NCBI GenBank assembly: GCA_037783545.1
Contig: JBBELK010000392.1
Coordinates: 1-64,000, forward strand
Reading direction: 5' to 3'
Source: Henricia sp. BOLD:AAB3569
Lineage: Eukaryota; Echinodermata; Asteroidea; Spinulosida; Echinasteridae
Length of the DNA: 64,000 nt
Of the stretch, positions 13,741-27,076 are shown in pieces. How positions within the stretch are numbered: the first letter of the stretch is position 1; every line of letters starts with the position of its first letter. Under the pieces are notes generated by a model, which was not told the DNA's origin, ran no database searches, and saw only the letters and a list, made by a program, of their open reading frames with translations. The translations under genes were made by a program, and so were the position numbers.

Positions 13741-16700
13741 CTAAAAAATTGACAGACTTTCGCCGGGAAATTGCAGAGAAATTTCAAAGTTTAGGAAAAA
13801 AAGGGGTTGGGGCTTCCTGGATGCTCCCGCAACCTGTGGCTGTCTGTACACACCTCTTTGGTGTACTCCTGATTCGTGCGCATGCTCAGTACTTCGGACT
13901 GTCGTAGATACGGCCCAGTTTGGGACGGGATTTTGGTCAAAGTGTGGTCCAAACGTCGGCAAATTTGGAGGTCGAAAAATTTTCCGACGAACTTCAAATT
14001 TTGCATGCTCCTAACACTCTATATTGCGCACTTGTCCTAAAAAATTGACAGACTTTCGCCAGGAAATTGCAGAGAAATTTCAAAGTTTAGGAAAAAAAGG
14101 GGTTGGGGCTTCCTGGATGCTCCCGCAACCTGTGGCTGTCTGTACACACCTCTTTGGTGTACTCCTGATTCGTGCGCATGCTCAGTACTTCGGACTGTCG
14201 TAGATACGGCCCAGTTTGGGACGGGATTTTGGTCAAAGTGTGGTCCAAACGTCGGCAAATTTGGAGGTCGAAACATTTTCCGACGAACTTCAAATTTTGC
14301 ATGCTCCTAACACTCTATATTGCGCACTTGTCCTAAAAAATTGACAGACTTTCGCCGGGAAATTGCAGAGAAATTTCAAAGTTTAGGAAAAAAAGGGGTT
14401 GGGGCTTCCTGGATGCTCCCGCAACCTGTGGCTGTCTGTACACACCTCTTTGGTGTACTCCTGATTCGTGCGAATGCTCAGTACTTCGGACTGTCGTAGA
14501 TACGGCCCAGTTTGGGACGGGATTTTGGTCAAAGTGTGGTCCAAACGTCGGCAAATTTGGAGGTCGAAAAATTGTCCGACGAACTTCAAATTTTGCATGC
14601 TCCTAACACTCTATATTGCGCACTTGTCCTAAAAAATTGACAGACTTTCGCCGGGAAATTGCAGAGAAATTTCAAAGTTTAGGAAAAAAAGGGGTTGGGG
14701 CTTCCTGGTTGCTCCCGCAACCTGTGGCTGTCTGTACACACCTCTTTGGTGTACTCCTGATTCGTGCGCATGCTCAGTACTTCGGACTGTCGTAGATACG
14801 GCCCAGTTTGGGACGGGATTTTGGTCAAAGTGTGGTCCAAACGTCGGCAAATTTGGAGGTCGAAAAATTGTCCGACGAACTTCAAATTTTGCATGCTCCT
14901 AACACTCTATATTGCGCACTTGTCCTAAAAAATTGACAGACTTTCGCCGGGAAATTGCAGAGAAATTTCAAAGTTTAGGAAAAAAAGGGGTTGGGGCTTC
15001 CTGGATGCTCCCGCAACCTGTGGCTGTCTGTACACACCTCTTTGGTGTACTCCTGATTCGTGCGCATGCTCAGTACTTCGGACTGTCGTAGATACGGCCC
15101 AGTTTGGGACGGGATTTTGGTCAAAGTGTGGTCCAAACGTCGGCAAATTTGGAGGTCGAAAAATTGTCCGACGAACTTCAAATTTTGCATGCTCCTAACA
15201 CTCTATATTGCGCACTTGTCCTAAAAAATTGACAGACTTTCGCCGGGAAATTGCAGAGAAATTTCAAAGTTTAGGAAAAAAAGGGGTTGGGGCTTCCTGG
15301 ATGCTCCCGCAATCTGTGGCTGTCTGTACACACCTCTTTGGTGTACTCCTGATTCGTGCGCATGCTCAGTACTTCGGACTGTCGTAGATACGGCCCAGTT
15401 TGGGACGGGATTTTGGTCAAAGTGTGGTCCAAACGTCGGCAAATTTGGAGGTCGAAAAATTGTCCGACGAACTTCAAATTTTGCATGCTCCTAACACTCT
15501 ATATTGCGCACTTGTCCTAAAAAATTGACAGACTTTCGCCAGGAAATTGCAGAGAAATTTCAAAGTTTAGGAAAAAAAGGGGTTGGGGCTTCCTGGATGC
15601 TCCCGCAACCTGTGGCTGTCTGTACACACCTCTTTGGTGTACTCCTGATTCGTGCGCATGCTCAGTACTTCGGACTGTCGTAGATACGGCCCAGTTTGGG
15701 ACGGGATTTTGGTCAAAGTGTGGTCCAAACGTCGGCAAATTTGGAGGTCGAAAAATTGTCCGACGAACTTCAAATTTTGCATGCTCCTAACACTCTATAT
15801 TGCGCACTTGTCCTAAAAAATTGACAGACTTTCGCCGGGAAATTGCAGAGAAATTTCAAAGTTTAGGAAAAAAAGGGGTTGGGGCTTCCTGGATGCTCCC
15901 GCAATCTGTGGCTGTCTGTACACACCTCTTTGGTGTACTCCTGATTCGTGCGCATGCTCAGTACTTCGGACTGTCGTAGATACGGCCCAGTTTGGGACGG
16001 GATTTTGGTCAAAGTGTGGTCCAAACGTCGGCAAATTTGGAGGTCGAAAAATTTTCCGACGAACTTCAAATTTTGCATGCTCCTAACACTCTATATTGCG
16101 CACTTGTCCTAAAAAATTGACAGACTTTCGCCAGGAAATTGCAGAGAAATTTCAAAGTTTAGGAAAAAAAGGGGTTGGGGCTTCCTGGATGCTCCCGCAA
16201 CCTGTGGCTGTCTGTACACACCTCTTTGGTGTACTCCTGATTCGTGCGCATGCTCAGTACTTCGGACTGTCGTAGATACGGCCCAGTTTGGGACGGGATT
16301 TTGGTCAAAGTGTGGTCCAAACGTCGGCAAATTTGGAGGTCGAAACATTTTCCGACGAACTTCAAATTTTGCATGCTCCTAACACTCTATATTGCGCACT
16401 TGTCCTAAAAAATTGACAGACTTTCGCCGGGAAATTGCAGAGAAATTTCAAAGTTTAGGAAAAAAAGGGGTTGGGGCTTCCTGGATGCTCCCGCAACCTG
16501 TGGCTGTCTGTACACACCTCTTTGGTGTACTCCTGATTCGTGCGCATGCTCAGTACTTCGGACTGTCGTAGATACGGCCCAGTTTGGGACGGGATTTTGG
16601 TCAAAGTGTGGTCCAAACGTCGGCAAATTTGGAGGTCGAAAAATTGTCCGACGAACTTCAAATTTTGCATGCTCCTAACACTCTATATTGCGCACTTGTC

Positions 16701-18476
16701 CTAAAAAATTGACAGACTTTCGCCGGGAAATTGCAGAGAAATTTCAAAGTTTAGGAAAAAAAGGGGTTGGGGCTTCCTGGATGCTCCCGCAACCTGTGGC
16801 TGTCTGTACACACCTCTTTGGTGTACTCCTGATTCGTGCGCATGCTCAGTACTTCGGACTGTCGTAGATACGGCCCAGTTTGGGACGGGATTTTGGTCAA
16901 AGTGTGGTCCAAACGTCGGCAAATTTGGAGGTCGAAACATTTTCCGACGAACTTCAAATTTTGCATGCTCCTAACACTCTATATTGCGCACTTGTCCTAA
17001 AAAATTGACAGACTTTCGCCGGGAAATTGCAGAGAAATTTCAAAGTTTAGGAAAAAAAGGGGTTGGGGCTTCCTGGATGCTCCCGCAACCTGTGGCTGTC
17101 TGTACACACCTCTTTGGTGTACTCCTGATTCGTGCGCATGCTCAGTACTTCGGACTGTCGTAGATACGGCCCAGTTTGGGACGGGATTTTGGTCAAAGTG
17201 TGGTCCAAACGTCGGCAAATTTGGAGGTCGAAAAATTTTCCGACGAACTTCAAATTTTGCATGCTCCTAACACTCTATATTGCGCACTTGTCCTAAAAAA
17301 TTGACAGACTTTCGCCAGGAAATTGCAGAGAAATTTCAAAGTTTAGGAAAAAAAGGGGTTGGGGCTTCCTGGATGCTCCCGCAACCTGTGGCTGTCTGTA
17401 CACACCTCTTTGGTGTACTCCTGATTCGTGCGCATGCTCAGTACTTCGGACTGTCGTAGATACGGCCCAGTTTGGGACGGGATTTTGGTCAAAGTGTGGT
17501 CCAAACGTCGGCAAATTTGGAGGTCGAAAAATTGTCCGACGAACTTCAAATTTTGCATGCTCCTAACACTCTATATTGCGCACTTGTCCTACAAAATTGA
17601 CAGACTTTCGCCGGGAAATTGCAGAAAAATTTCAAAGTTTAGGAAAAAAAGGGGTTGGGGCTTCCTGGATGCTCCCGCAACCTGTGGCTGTCTGTACACA
17701 CCTCTTTGGTGTACTCCTGATTCGTGCGCATGCTCAGTACTTCGGACTGTCGTAGATACGGCCCAGTTTGGGACGGGATTTTGGTCAAAGTGTGGTCCAA
17801 ACGTCGGCAAATTTGGAGGTCGAAAAATTGTCCGACGAACTTCAAATTTTGCATGCTCCTAACACTCTATATTGCGCACTTGTCCTAAAAAATTGACAGA
17901 CTTTCGCCAGGAAATTGCAGAGAAATTTCAAAGTTTAGGAAAAAAAGGGGTTGGGGCTTCCTGGATGCTCCCGCAACCTGTGGCTGTCTGTACACACCTC
18001 TTTGGTGTACTCCTGATTCGTGCGCATGCTCAGTACTTCGGACTGTCGTAGATACGGCCCAGTTTGGGACGGGATTTTGGTCAAAGTGTGGTCCAAACGT
18101 CGGCAAATTTGGAGGTCGAAAAATTTTCCGACGAACTTCAAATTTTGCATGCTCCTAACACTCTATATTGCGCACTTGTCCTAAACAATTGACAGACTTT
18201 CGCCGGGAAATTGCAGAGAAATTTCAAAGTTTAGGAAAAAAAGGGGTTGGGGCTTCCTGGATGCTCCCGCAACCTGTGGCTGTCTGTACACACCTCTTTG
18301 GTGTACTCCTGATTCGTGCGCATGCTCAGTACTTCGGACTGTCGTAGATACGGCCCAGTTTGGGACGGGATTTTGGTCAAAGTGTGGTCCAAACGTCGGC
18401 AAATTTGGAGGTCGAAAAATTTTCCGACGAACTTCAAATTTTGCATGCTCCTAACACTCTATATTGCGCACTTGTC

Positions 18477-20547
18477 CTAAAAAATTGACAGACTTTCGCC
18501 GGGAAATTGCAGAGAAATTTCAAAGTTTAGGAAAAAAGGGGTTGGGGCTTCCTGGATGCTCCCGCAACCTGTGGCTGTCTGTACACACCTCTTTGGTGTA
18601 CTCCTGATTCGTGCGCATGCTCAGTACTTCGGACTGTCGTAGATACGGCCCAGTTTGGGACGGGATTTTGGTCAAAGTGTGGTCCAAACGTCGGCAAATT
18701 TGGAGGTCGAAACATTTTCCGACAAACTTCAAATTTTGCATGCTCCTAACACTCTATATTGCGCACTTGTCCTAAAAAATTGACAGACTTTCGCCGGGAA
18801 ATTGCAGAGAAATTTCAAAGTTTAGGAAAAAAAGGGGTTGGGGCTTCCTGGATGCTCCCGCAACCTGTGGCTGTCTGTACACACCTCTTTGGTGTACTCC
18901 TGATTCGTGCGCATGCTCAGTACTTCGGACTGTCGTAGATACGGCCCAGTTTGGGACGGGATTTTGGTCAAAGTGTGGTCCAAACGTCGGCAAATTTGGA
19001 GGTCGAAAAATTGTCCGACGAACTTCAAATTTTGCATGCTCCTAACACTCTATATTGCGCACTTGTCCTAAAAAATTGACAGACTTTCGCCGGGAAATTG
19101 CAGAGAAATTTCAAAGTTTAGGAAAAAAAGGGGTTGGGGCTTCCTGGATGCTCCCGCAACCTGTGGCTGTCTGTACACACCTCTTTGGTGTACTCCTGAT
19201 TCGTGCGCATGCTCAGTACTTCGGACTGTCGTAGATACGGCCCAGTTTGGGACGGGATTTTGGTCAAAGTGTGGTCCAAACGTCGGCAAATTTGGAGGTC
19301 GAAAAATTTTCCGACGAACTTCAAATTTTGCATGCTCCTAACACTCTATATTGCGCACTTGTCCTAAACAATTGACAGACTTTCGCCGGGAAATTGCAGA
19401 GAAATTTCAAAGTTTAGGAAAAAAAGGGGTTGGGGCTTCCTGGATGCTCCCGCAACCTGTGGCTGTCTGTACACACCTCTTTGGTGTACTCCTGATTCGT
19501 GCGCATGCTCAGTACTTCGGACTGTCGTAGATACGGCCCAGTTTGGGACGGGATTTTGGTCAAAGTGTGGTCCAAACGTCGGCAAATTTGGAGGTCGAAA
19601 AATTTTCCGACGAACTTCAAATTTTGCATGCTCCTAACACTCTATATTGCGCACTTGTCCTAACAAATTGACAGACTTTCGCCGGGAAATTGCAGAAAAA
19701 TTTCAAAGTTTAGGAAAAAAAGGGGTTGGGGCTTCCTGGATGCTCCCGCAACCTGTGGCTGTCTGTACACACCTCTTTGGTGTACTCCTGATTCGTGCGC
19801 ATGCTCAGTACTTCGGACTGTCGTAGATACGGCCCAGTTTGGGACGGGATTTTGGTCAAAGTGTGGTCCAAACGTCGGCAAATTTGGAGGTCGAAACATT
19901 TTCCGACAAACTTCAAATTTTGCATGTTCCTAACACTCTATATTGCGCACTTGTCCTAAACAATTGACAGACTTTCGCCGGGAAATTGCAGAGAAATTTC
20001 AAAGTTTAGGAAAAAAAGGGGTTGGGGCTTCCTGGATGCTCCCGCAACCTGTGGCTGTCTGTACACACCTCTTTGGTGTACTCCTGATTCGTGCGCATGC
20101 TCAGTACTTCGGACTGTCGTAGATACGGCCCAGTTTGGGACGGGATTTTGGTCAAAGTGTGGTCCAAACGTCGGCAAATTTGGAGGTCGAAAAATTTTCC
20201 GACGAACTTCAAATTTTGCATGCTCCTAACACTCTATATTGCGCACTTGTCCTAACAAATTGACAGACTTTCGCCGGGAAATTGCAGAGAAATTTCAAAG
20301 TTTAGGAAAAAAAGGGGTTGGGGCTTCCTGGATGCTCCCGCAACCTGTGGCTGTCTGTACACACCTCTTTGGTGTACTCCTGATTCGTGCGCATGCTCAG
20401 TACTTCGGACTGTCGTAGATACGGCCCAGTTTGGGACGGGATTTTGGTCAAAGTGTGGTCCAAACGTCGGCAAATTTGGAGGTCGAAACATTTTCCGACG
20501 AACTTCAAATTTTGCATGCTCCTAACACTCTATATTGCGCACTTGTC
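18477..20547. repeat. Seven-monomer higher-order repeat, copy 2
   Basis: Second instance of the ordered seven-variant unit. It is directly followed by copy 3, so these two are in tandem. The A tract of its first monomer is one base shorter (near 18,531), which explains why offsets to later copies are one base under a multiple of 296. Its last monomer has CCGACGAAC after GAAACATTTT, where copies 1 and 3 have CCGACAAAC, a small divergence between copies. Confidence 0.8.
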
Positions 20548-22619
20548 CTAAAAAATTGACAGACTTTCGCCGGGAAATTGCAGAGAAATTTCAAAGTTTA
20601 GGAAAAAAAGGGGTTGGGGCTTCCTGGATGCTCCCGCAACCTGTGGCTGTCTGTACACACCTCTTTGGTGTACTCCTGATTCGTGCGCATGCTCAGTACT
20701 TCGGACTGTCGTAGATACGGCCCAGTTTGGGACGGGATTTTGGTCAAAGTGTGGTCCAAACGTCGGCAAATTTGGAGGTCGAAACATTTTCCGACAAACT
20801 TCAAATTTTGCATGCTCCTAACACTCTATATTGCGCACTTGTCCTAAAAAATTGACAGACTTTCGCCGGGAAATTGCAGAGAAATTTCAAAGTTTAGGAA
20901 AAAAAGGGGTTGGGGCTTCCTGGATGCTCCCGCAACCTGTGGCTGTCTGTACACACCTCTTTGGTGTACTCCTGATTCGTGCGCATGCTCAGTACTTCGG
21001 ACTGTCGTAGATACGGCCCAGTTTGGGACGGGATTTTGGTCAAAGTGTGGTCCAAACGTCGGCAAATTTGGAGGTCGAAAAATTGTCCGACGAACTTCAA
21101 ATTTTGCATGCTCCTAACACTCTATATTGCGCACTTGTCCTAAAAAATTGACAGACTTTCGCCGGGAAATTGCAGAGAAATTTCAAAGTTTAGGAAAAAA
21201 AGGGGTTGGGGCTTCCTGGATGCTCCCGCAACCTGTGGCTGTCTGTACACACCTCTTTGGTGTACTCCTGATTCGTGCGCATGCTCAGTACTTCGGACTG
21301 TCGTAGATACGGCCCAGTTTGGGACGGGATTTTGGTCAAAGTGTGGTCCAAACGTCGGCAAATTTGGAGGTCGAAAAATTTTCCGACGAACTTCAAATTT
21401 TGCATGCTCCTAACACTCTATATTGCGCACTTGTCCTAAACAATTGACAGACTTTCGCCGGGAAATTGCAGAGAAATTTCAAAGTTTAGGAAAAAAAGGG
21501 GTTGGGGCTTCCTGGATGCTCCCGCAACCTGTGGCTGTCTGTACACACCTCTTTGGTGTACTCCTGATTCGTGCGCATGCTCAGTACTTCGGACTGTCGT
21601 AGATACGGCCCAGTTTGGGACGGGATTTTGGTCAAAGTGTGGTCCAAACGTCGGCAAATTTGGAGGTCGAAAAATTTTCCGACGAACTTCAAATTTTGCA
21701 TGCTCCTAACACTCTATATTGCGCACTTGTCCTAACAAATTGACAGACTTTCGCCGGGAAATTGCAGAGAAATTTCAAAGTTTAGGAAAAAAAGGGGTTG
21801 GGGCTTCCTGGATGCTCCCGCAACCTGTGGCTGTCTGTACACACCTCTTTGGTGTACTCCTGATTCGTGCGCATGCTCAGTACTTCGGACTGTCGTAGAT
21901 ACGGCCCAGTTTGGGACGGGATTTTGGTCAAAGTGTGGTCCAAACGTCGGCAAATTTGGAGGTCGAAACATTTTCCGACAAACTTCAAATTTTGCATGTT
22001 CCTAACACTCTATATTGCGCACTTGTCCTAAACAATTGACAGACTTTCGCCGGGAAATTGCAGAGAAATTTCAAAGTTTAGGAAAAAAAGGGGTTGGGGC
22101 TTCCTGGATGCTCCCGCAACCTGTGGCTGTCTGTACACACCTCTTTGGTGTACTCCTGATTCGTGCGCATGCTCAGTACTTCGGACTGTCGTAGATACGG
22201 CCCAGTTTGGGACGGGATTTTGGTCAAAGTGTGGTCCAAACGTCGGCAAATTTGGAGGTCGAAAAATTTTCCGACGAACTTCAAATTTTGCATGCTCCTA
22301 ACACTCTATATTGCGCACTTGTCCTAACAAATTGACAGACTTTCGCCGGGAAATTGCAGAGAAATTTCAAAGTTTAGGAAAAAAAGGGGTTGGGGCTTCC
22401 TGGATGCTCCCGCAACCTGTGGCTGTCTGTACACACCTCTTTGGTGTACTCCTGATTCGTGCGCATGCTCAGTACTTCGGACTGTCGTAGATACGGCCCA
22501 GTTTGGGACGGGATTTTGGTCAAAGTGTGGTCCAAACGTCGGCAAATTTGGAGGTCGAAACATTTTCCGACAAACTTCAAATTTTGCATGCTCCTAACAC
22601 TCTATATTGCGCACTTGTC
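20548..22619. repeat. Seven-monomer higher-order repeat, copy 3
   Basis: Third instance of the ordered seven-variant unit. With the three monomers after it, the block 20,548-23,507 matches 11,669-14,628 in variant order over ten monomers at an offset of 8,879 bp (30 monomers less one base). This is evidence for unequal exchange or segmental duplication acting on blocks of many monomers. Confidence 0.8.
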
Positions 22620-23211
22620 CTAAAAAATTGACAGACTTTCGCCGGGAAATTGCAGAGAAATTTCAAAGTTTAGGAAAAAAAGGGGTTGGGGCTTCCTGGA
22701 TGCTCCCGCAACCTGTGGCTGTCTGTACACACCTCTTTGGTGTACTCCTGATTCGTGCGCATGCTCAGTACTTCGGACTGTCGTAGATACGGCCCAGTTT
22801 GGGACGGGATTTTGGTCAAAGTGTGGTCCAAACGTCGGCAAATTTGGAGGTCGAAAAATTTTCCGACGAACTTCAAATTTTGCATGCTCCTAACACTCTA
22901 TATTGCGCACTTGTCCTAAAAAATTGACAGACTTTCGCCAGGAAATTGCAGAGAAATTTCAAAGTTTAGGAAAAAAAGGGGTTGGGGCTTCCTGGATGCT
23001 CCCGCAACCTGTGGCTGTCTGTACACACCTCTTTGGTGTACTCCTGATTCGTGCGCATGCTCAGTACTTCGGACTGTCGTAGATACGGCCCAGTTTGGGA
23101 CGGGATTTTGGTCAAAGTGTGGTCCAAACGTCGGCAAATTTGGAGGTCGAAACATTTTCCGACGAACTTCAAATTTTGCATGCTCCTAACACTCTATATT
23201 GCGCACTTGTC

Positions 23212-24987
23212 CTAAAAAATTGACAGACTTTCGCCGGGAAATTGCAGAGAAATTTCAAAGTTTAGGAAAAAAAGGGGTTGGGGCTTCCTGGATGCTCCCG
23301 CAACCTGTGGCTGTCTGTACACACCTCTTTGGTGTACTCCTGATTCGTGCGAATGCTCAGTACTTCGGACTGTCGTAGATACGGCCCAGTTTGGGACGGG
23401 ATTTTGGTCAAAGTGTGGTCCAAACGTCGGCAAATTTGGAGGTCGAAAAATTGTCCGACGAACTTCAAATTTTGCATGCTCCTAACACTCTATATTGCGC
23501 ACTTGTCCTAAAAAATTGACAGACTTTCGCCGGGAAATTGCAGAGAAATTTCAAAGTTTAGGAAAAAAAGGGGTTGGGGCTTCCTGGATGCTCCCGCAAC
23601 CTGTGGCTGTCTGTACACACCTCTTTGGTGTACTCCTGATTCGTGCGCATGCTCAGTACTTCGGACTGTCGTAGATACGGCCCAGTTTGGGACGGGATTT
23701 TGGTCAAAGTGTGGTCCAAACGTCGGCAAATTTGGAGGTCGAAAAATTGTCCGACGAACTTCAAATTTTGCATGCTCCTAACACTCTATATTGCGCACTT
23801 GTCCTAAAAAATTGACAGACTTTCGCCGGGAAATTGCAGAGAAATTTCAAAGTTTAGGAAAAAAAGGGGTTGGGGCTTCCTGGATGCTCCCGAAACCTGT
23901 GGCTGTCTGTACACACCTCTTTGGTGTACTCCTGATTCGTGCGCATGCTCAGTACTTCGGACTGTCGTAGATACGGCCCAGTTTGGGACGGGATTTTGGT
24001 CAAAGTGTGGTCCAAACGTCGGCAAATTTGGAGGTCGAAACATTTTCCGACGAACTTCAAATTTTGCATGCTCCTAACACTCTATATTGCGCACTTGTCC
24101 TAAAAAATTGACAGACTTTCGCCGGGAAATTGCAGAGAAATTTCAAAGTTTAGGAAAAAAAGGGGTTGGGGCTTCCTGGATGCTCCCGCAACCTGTGGCT
24201 GTCTGTACACACCTCTTTGGTGTACTCCTGATTCGTGCGAATGCTCAGTACTTCGGACTGTCGTAGATACGGCCCAGTTTGGGACGGGATTTTGGTCAAA
24301 GTGTGGTCCAAACGTCGGCAAATTTGGAGGTCGAAAAATTGTCCGACGAACTTCAAATTTTGCATGCTCCTAACACTCTATATTGCGCACTTGTCCTAAA
24401 AAATTGACAGACTTTCGCCGGGAAATTGCAGAGAAATTTCAAAGTTTAGGAAAAAAAGGGGTTGGGGCTTCCTGGTTGCTCCCGCAACCTGTGGCTGTCT
24501 GTACACACCTCTTTGGTGTACTCCTGATTCGTGCGCATGCTCAGTACTTCGGACTGTCGTAGATACGGCCCAGTTTGGGACGGGATTTTGGTCAAAGTGT
24601 GGTCCAAACGTCGGCAAATTTGGAGGTCGAAAAATTGTCCGACGAACTTCAAATTTTGCATGCTCCTAACACTCTATATTGCGCACTTGTCCTAAAAAAT
24701 TGACAGACTTTCGCCGGGAAATTGCAGAGAAATTTCAAAGTTTAGGAAAAAAAGGGGTTGGGGCTTCCTGGATGCTCCCGAAACCTGTGGCTGTCTGTAC
24801 ACACCTCTTTGGTGTACTCCTGATTCGTGCGCATGCTCAGTACTTCGGACTGTCGTAGATACGGCCCAGTTTGGGACGGGATTTTGGTCAAAGTGTGGTC
24901 CAAACGTCGGCAAATTTGGAGGTCGAAACATTTTCCGACGAACTTCAAATTTTGCATGCTCCTAACACTCTATATTGCGCACTTGTC
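23212..24987. repeat. Tandem 888-bp trimer duplication
   Basis: Two adjacent blocks of three monomers share rare markers at exactly 888 bp: GTGCGAATGC at 23,352 and 24,240, and CTCCCGAAACC at about 23,893 and 24,781. The second copy additionally has CTGGTTGCTCC (24,476), shared with 14,709 but absent from the first copy. This suggests a duplication followed by a local exchange or conversion. Confidence 0.8.
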
Positions 24988-26898
24988 CTAAAAAATTGAC
25001 AGACTTTTGCCGGGAAATTGCAGAGAAATTTCAAAGTTTAGGAAAAAAAGGGGTTGGGGCTTCCTGGATGCTCCCGCAACCTGTGGCTGTCTGTACACAC
25101 CTCTTTGGTGTACTCCTGATTCGTGCGCATGCTCAGTACTTCGGACTGTCGTAGATACGGCCCAGTTTGGGACGGGATTTTGGTCAAAGTGTGGTCCAAA
25201 CGTCGGCAAATTTGGAGGTCGAAACATTTTCCGACAAACTTCAAATTTTGCATGCTCCTAACACTCTATATTGCGCACTTGTCCTAAAAAATTGACAGAC
25301 TTTCGCCGGGAAATTGCAGAGAAATTTCAAAGTTTAGGAAAAAAAGGGGTTGGGGCTTCCTGGATGCTCCCGCAACCTGTGGCTGTCTGTACACACCTCT
25401 TTGGTGTACTCCTGATTCGTGCGCATGCTCAGTACTTCGGACTGTCGTAGATACGGCCCAGTTTGGGACGGGATTTTGGTCAAAGTGTGGTCCAAACGTC
25501 GGCAAATTTGGAGGTCGAAAAATTTTCCGACGAACTTCAAATTTTGCATGCTCCTAACACTCTATATTGCGCACTTGTCCTAAAAAATTGACAGACTTTC
25601 GCCGGGAAATTGCAGAGAAATTTCAAAGTTTAGGAAAAAAAGGGGTTGGGGCTTCCTGGATGCTCCCGCAACCTGTGGCTGTCTGTACACACCTCTTTGG
25701 TGTACTCCTGATTCGTGCGCATGCTCAGTACTTCGGACTGTCGTAGATACGGCCCAGTTTGGGACGGGATTTTGGTCAAAGTGTGGTCCAAACGTCGGCA
25801 AATTTGGAGGTCGAAACATTTTCCGACGAACTTCAAATTTTGCATGCTCCTAACACTCTATATTGCGCACTTGTCCTAAAAAATTGACAGACTTTCGCCG
25901 GGAAATTGCAGAGAAATTTCAAAGTTTAGGAAAAAAAGGGGTTGGGGCTTCCTGGATGCTCCCGCAACCTGTGGCTGTCTGTACACACCTCTTTGGTGTA
26001 CTCCTGATTCGTGCGCATGCTCAGTACTTCGGACTGTCGTAGATACGGCCCAGTTTGGGACGGGATTTTGGTCAAAGTGTGGTCCAAACGTCGGCAAATT
26101 TGGAGGTCGAAAAATTGTCCGACGAACTTCAAATTTTGCATGCTCCTAACACTCTATATTGCGCACTTGTCCTAAAAAATTGACAGACTTTCGCCGGGAA
26201 ATTGCAGAGAAATTTCAAAGTTTAGGAAAAAAAGGGGTTGGGGCTTCCTGGATGCTCCCGCAACCTGTGGCTGTCTGTACACACCTCTTTGGTGTACTCC
26301 TGATTCGTGCGCATGCTCAGTACTTCGGACTGTCGTAGATACGGCCCAGTTTGGGACGGGATTTTGGTCAAAGTGTGGTCCAAACGTCGGCAAATTTGGA
26401 GGTCGAAAAATTGTCCGACGAACTTCAAATTTTGCATGCTCCTAACACTCTATATTGCGCACTTGTCCTAAAAAATTGACAGACTTTCGCCGGGAAATTG
26501 CAGAGAAATTTCAAAGTTTAGGAAAAAAAGGGGTTGGGGCTTCCTGGATGCTCCCGCAACCTGTGGCTGTCTGTACACACCTCTTTGGTGTACTCCTGAT
26601 TCGTGCGCATGCTCAGTACTTCGGACTGTCGTAGATACGGCCCAGTTTGGGACGGGATTTTGGTCAAAGTGTGGTCCAAACGTCGGCAAATTTGGAGGTC
26701 GAAAAATTTTCCGACGAACTTCACATTTTGAATGCTCCTAACACTCTATATTGCGCACTTGTCCTAAAAAATTGACAGACTTTCGCCGGGAAATTGCAGA
26801 GAAATTTCAAAGTTTAGGAAAAAAAGGGGTTGGGGCTTCCTGGATGCTCCCGCAACCTGTGGCTGTCTGTACACACCTCTTTGGTGTACTCCTGATTC

Positions 26899-26902
26899 GT
26901 GC
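26899..26902. repeat. Target-site duplication, left copy (GTGC)
   Basis: GTGC directly precedes the TGTTACG end of the element and recurs directly after its CGTAACA end at 31,224-31,227. Joining the flanks over one GTGC restores the normal satellite text GATTCGTGCGCATGCTCAG, so the empty site is recovered without loss. A 4-bp duplication is within the range known for Ty3/gypsy integrases. Confidence 0.92.
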
Positions 26903-27076
26903 TGTTACGTACGCGTGGGGAACCCAAAATGATTGTGTAACACGCAACCCACACGTACGACAGAAGAAATGAATTAAATGCAAAACACACAGCAGTTGAC
27001 AGAAGACGAGTAAAACCCAGAATTTATATGCAACAATTACTTTTTACTTTAATTTCACCAAAAACTATATTAAATC
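26903..27076 (-). repeat. 3' LTR remnant (last 174 bp only)
   Basis: These 174 bases are identical to 30,355-30,528, the inner end of the complete LTR on the right. Beyond 27,076 the two diverge sharply: here the sequence goes straight into pol, there it continues for another 695 bp of LTR. The remnant is the U5-side end of the LTR, with the TGTTACG terminus joined to intact satellite. The U3 region and upstream polypurine tract are missing. The last three residues (DLI) and the stop of the pol frame are read from the remnant, so the present pol end is created by the junction. Confidence 0.9.

Larger units (their letters stand above)
1..26902. repeat. 296-bp satellite DNA, left array (about 91 monomers)
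   Basis: Head-to-tail copies of one 296-bp unit fill this interval; the same words (for example GCATGCTCAGTACTTCGG and TGGATGCTCCCGCAACC) recur every 296 bases. Copies differ by a few substitutions at fixed diagnostic sites: CCTAAAAAATTG versus CCTAAACAATTG or CCTAACAAATTG; GTCGAAAAATTTTCC versus GAAACATTTTCC, GAACAATTTTCC or GAAAAATTGTCC. Open frames of about 70-130 codons recur with the monomer on both strands, but 296 is not a multiple of three and none shows a protein family, so I treat the array as non-coding. The window opens inside a monomer. Variants GAAACATTTT and GAAAAATTGTCC occur only here, not right of the retrotransposon. I recognise no described satellite family. Confidence 0.97.

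Noticed and set aside
1..26902. Repeated 70-145-codon open frames on both strands of the satellite
   Set aside because: They recur with the monomer, lie in several frames at once on opposite strands, often start at TTG or GTG, and break whenever a one-base indel occurs. 296 and 274 are not multiples of three, so no long tandem protein is possible.
26903..27076. A natural short LTR of 174 bp
   Set aside because: The 174-bp unit lacks a proper second terminus, whereas the right-hand copy extends to a CGTAACA end with TATA box and target duplication, so the long form is the real LTR.
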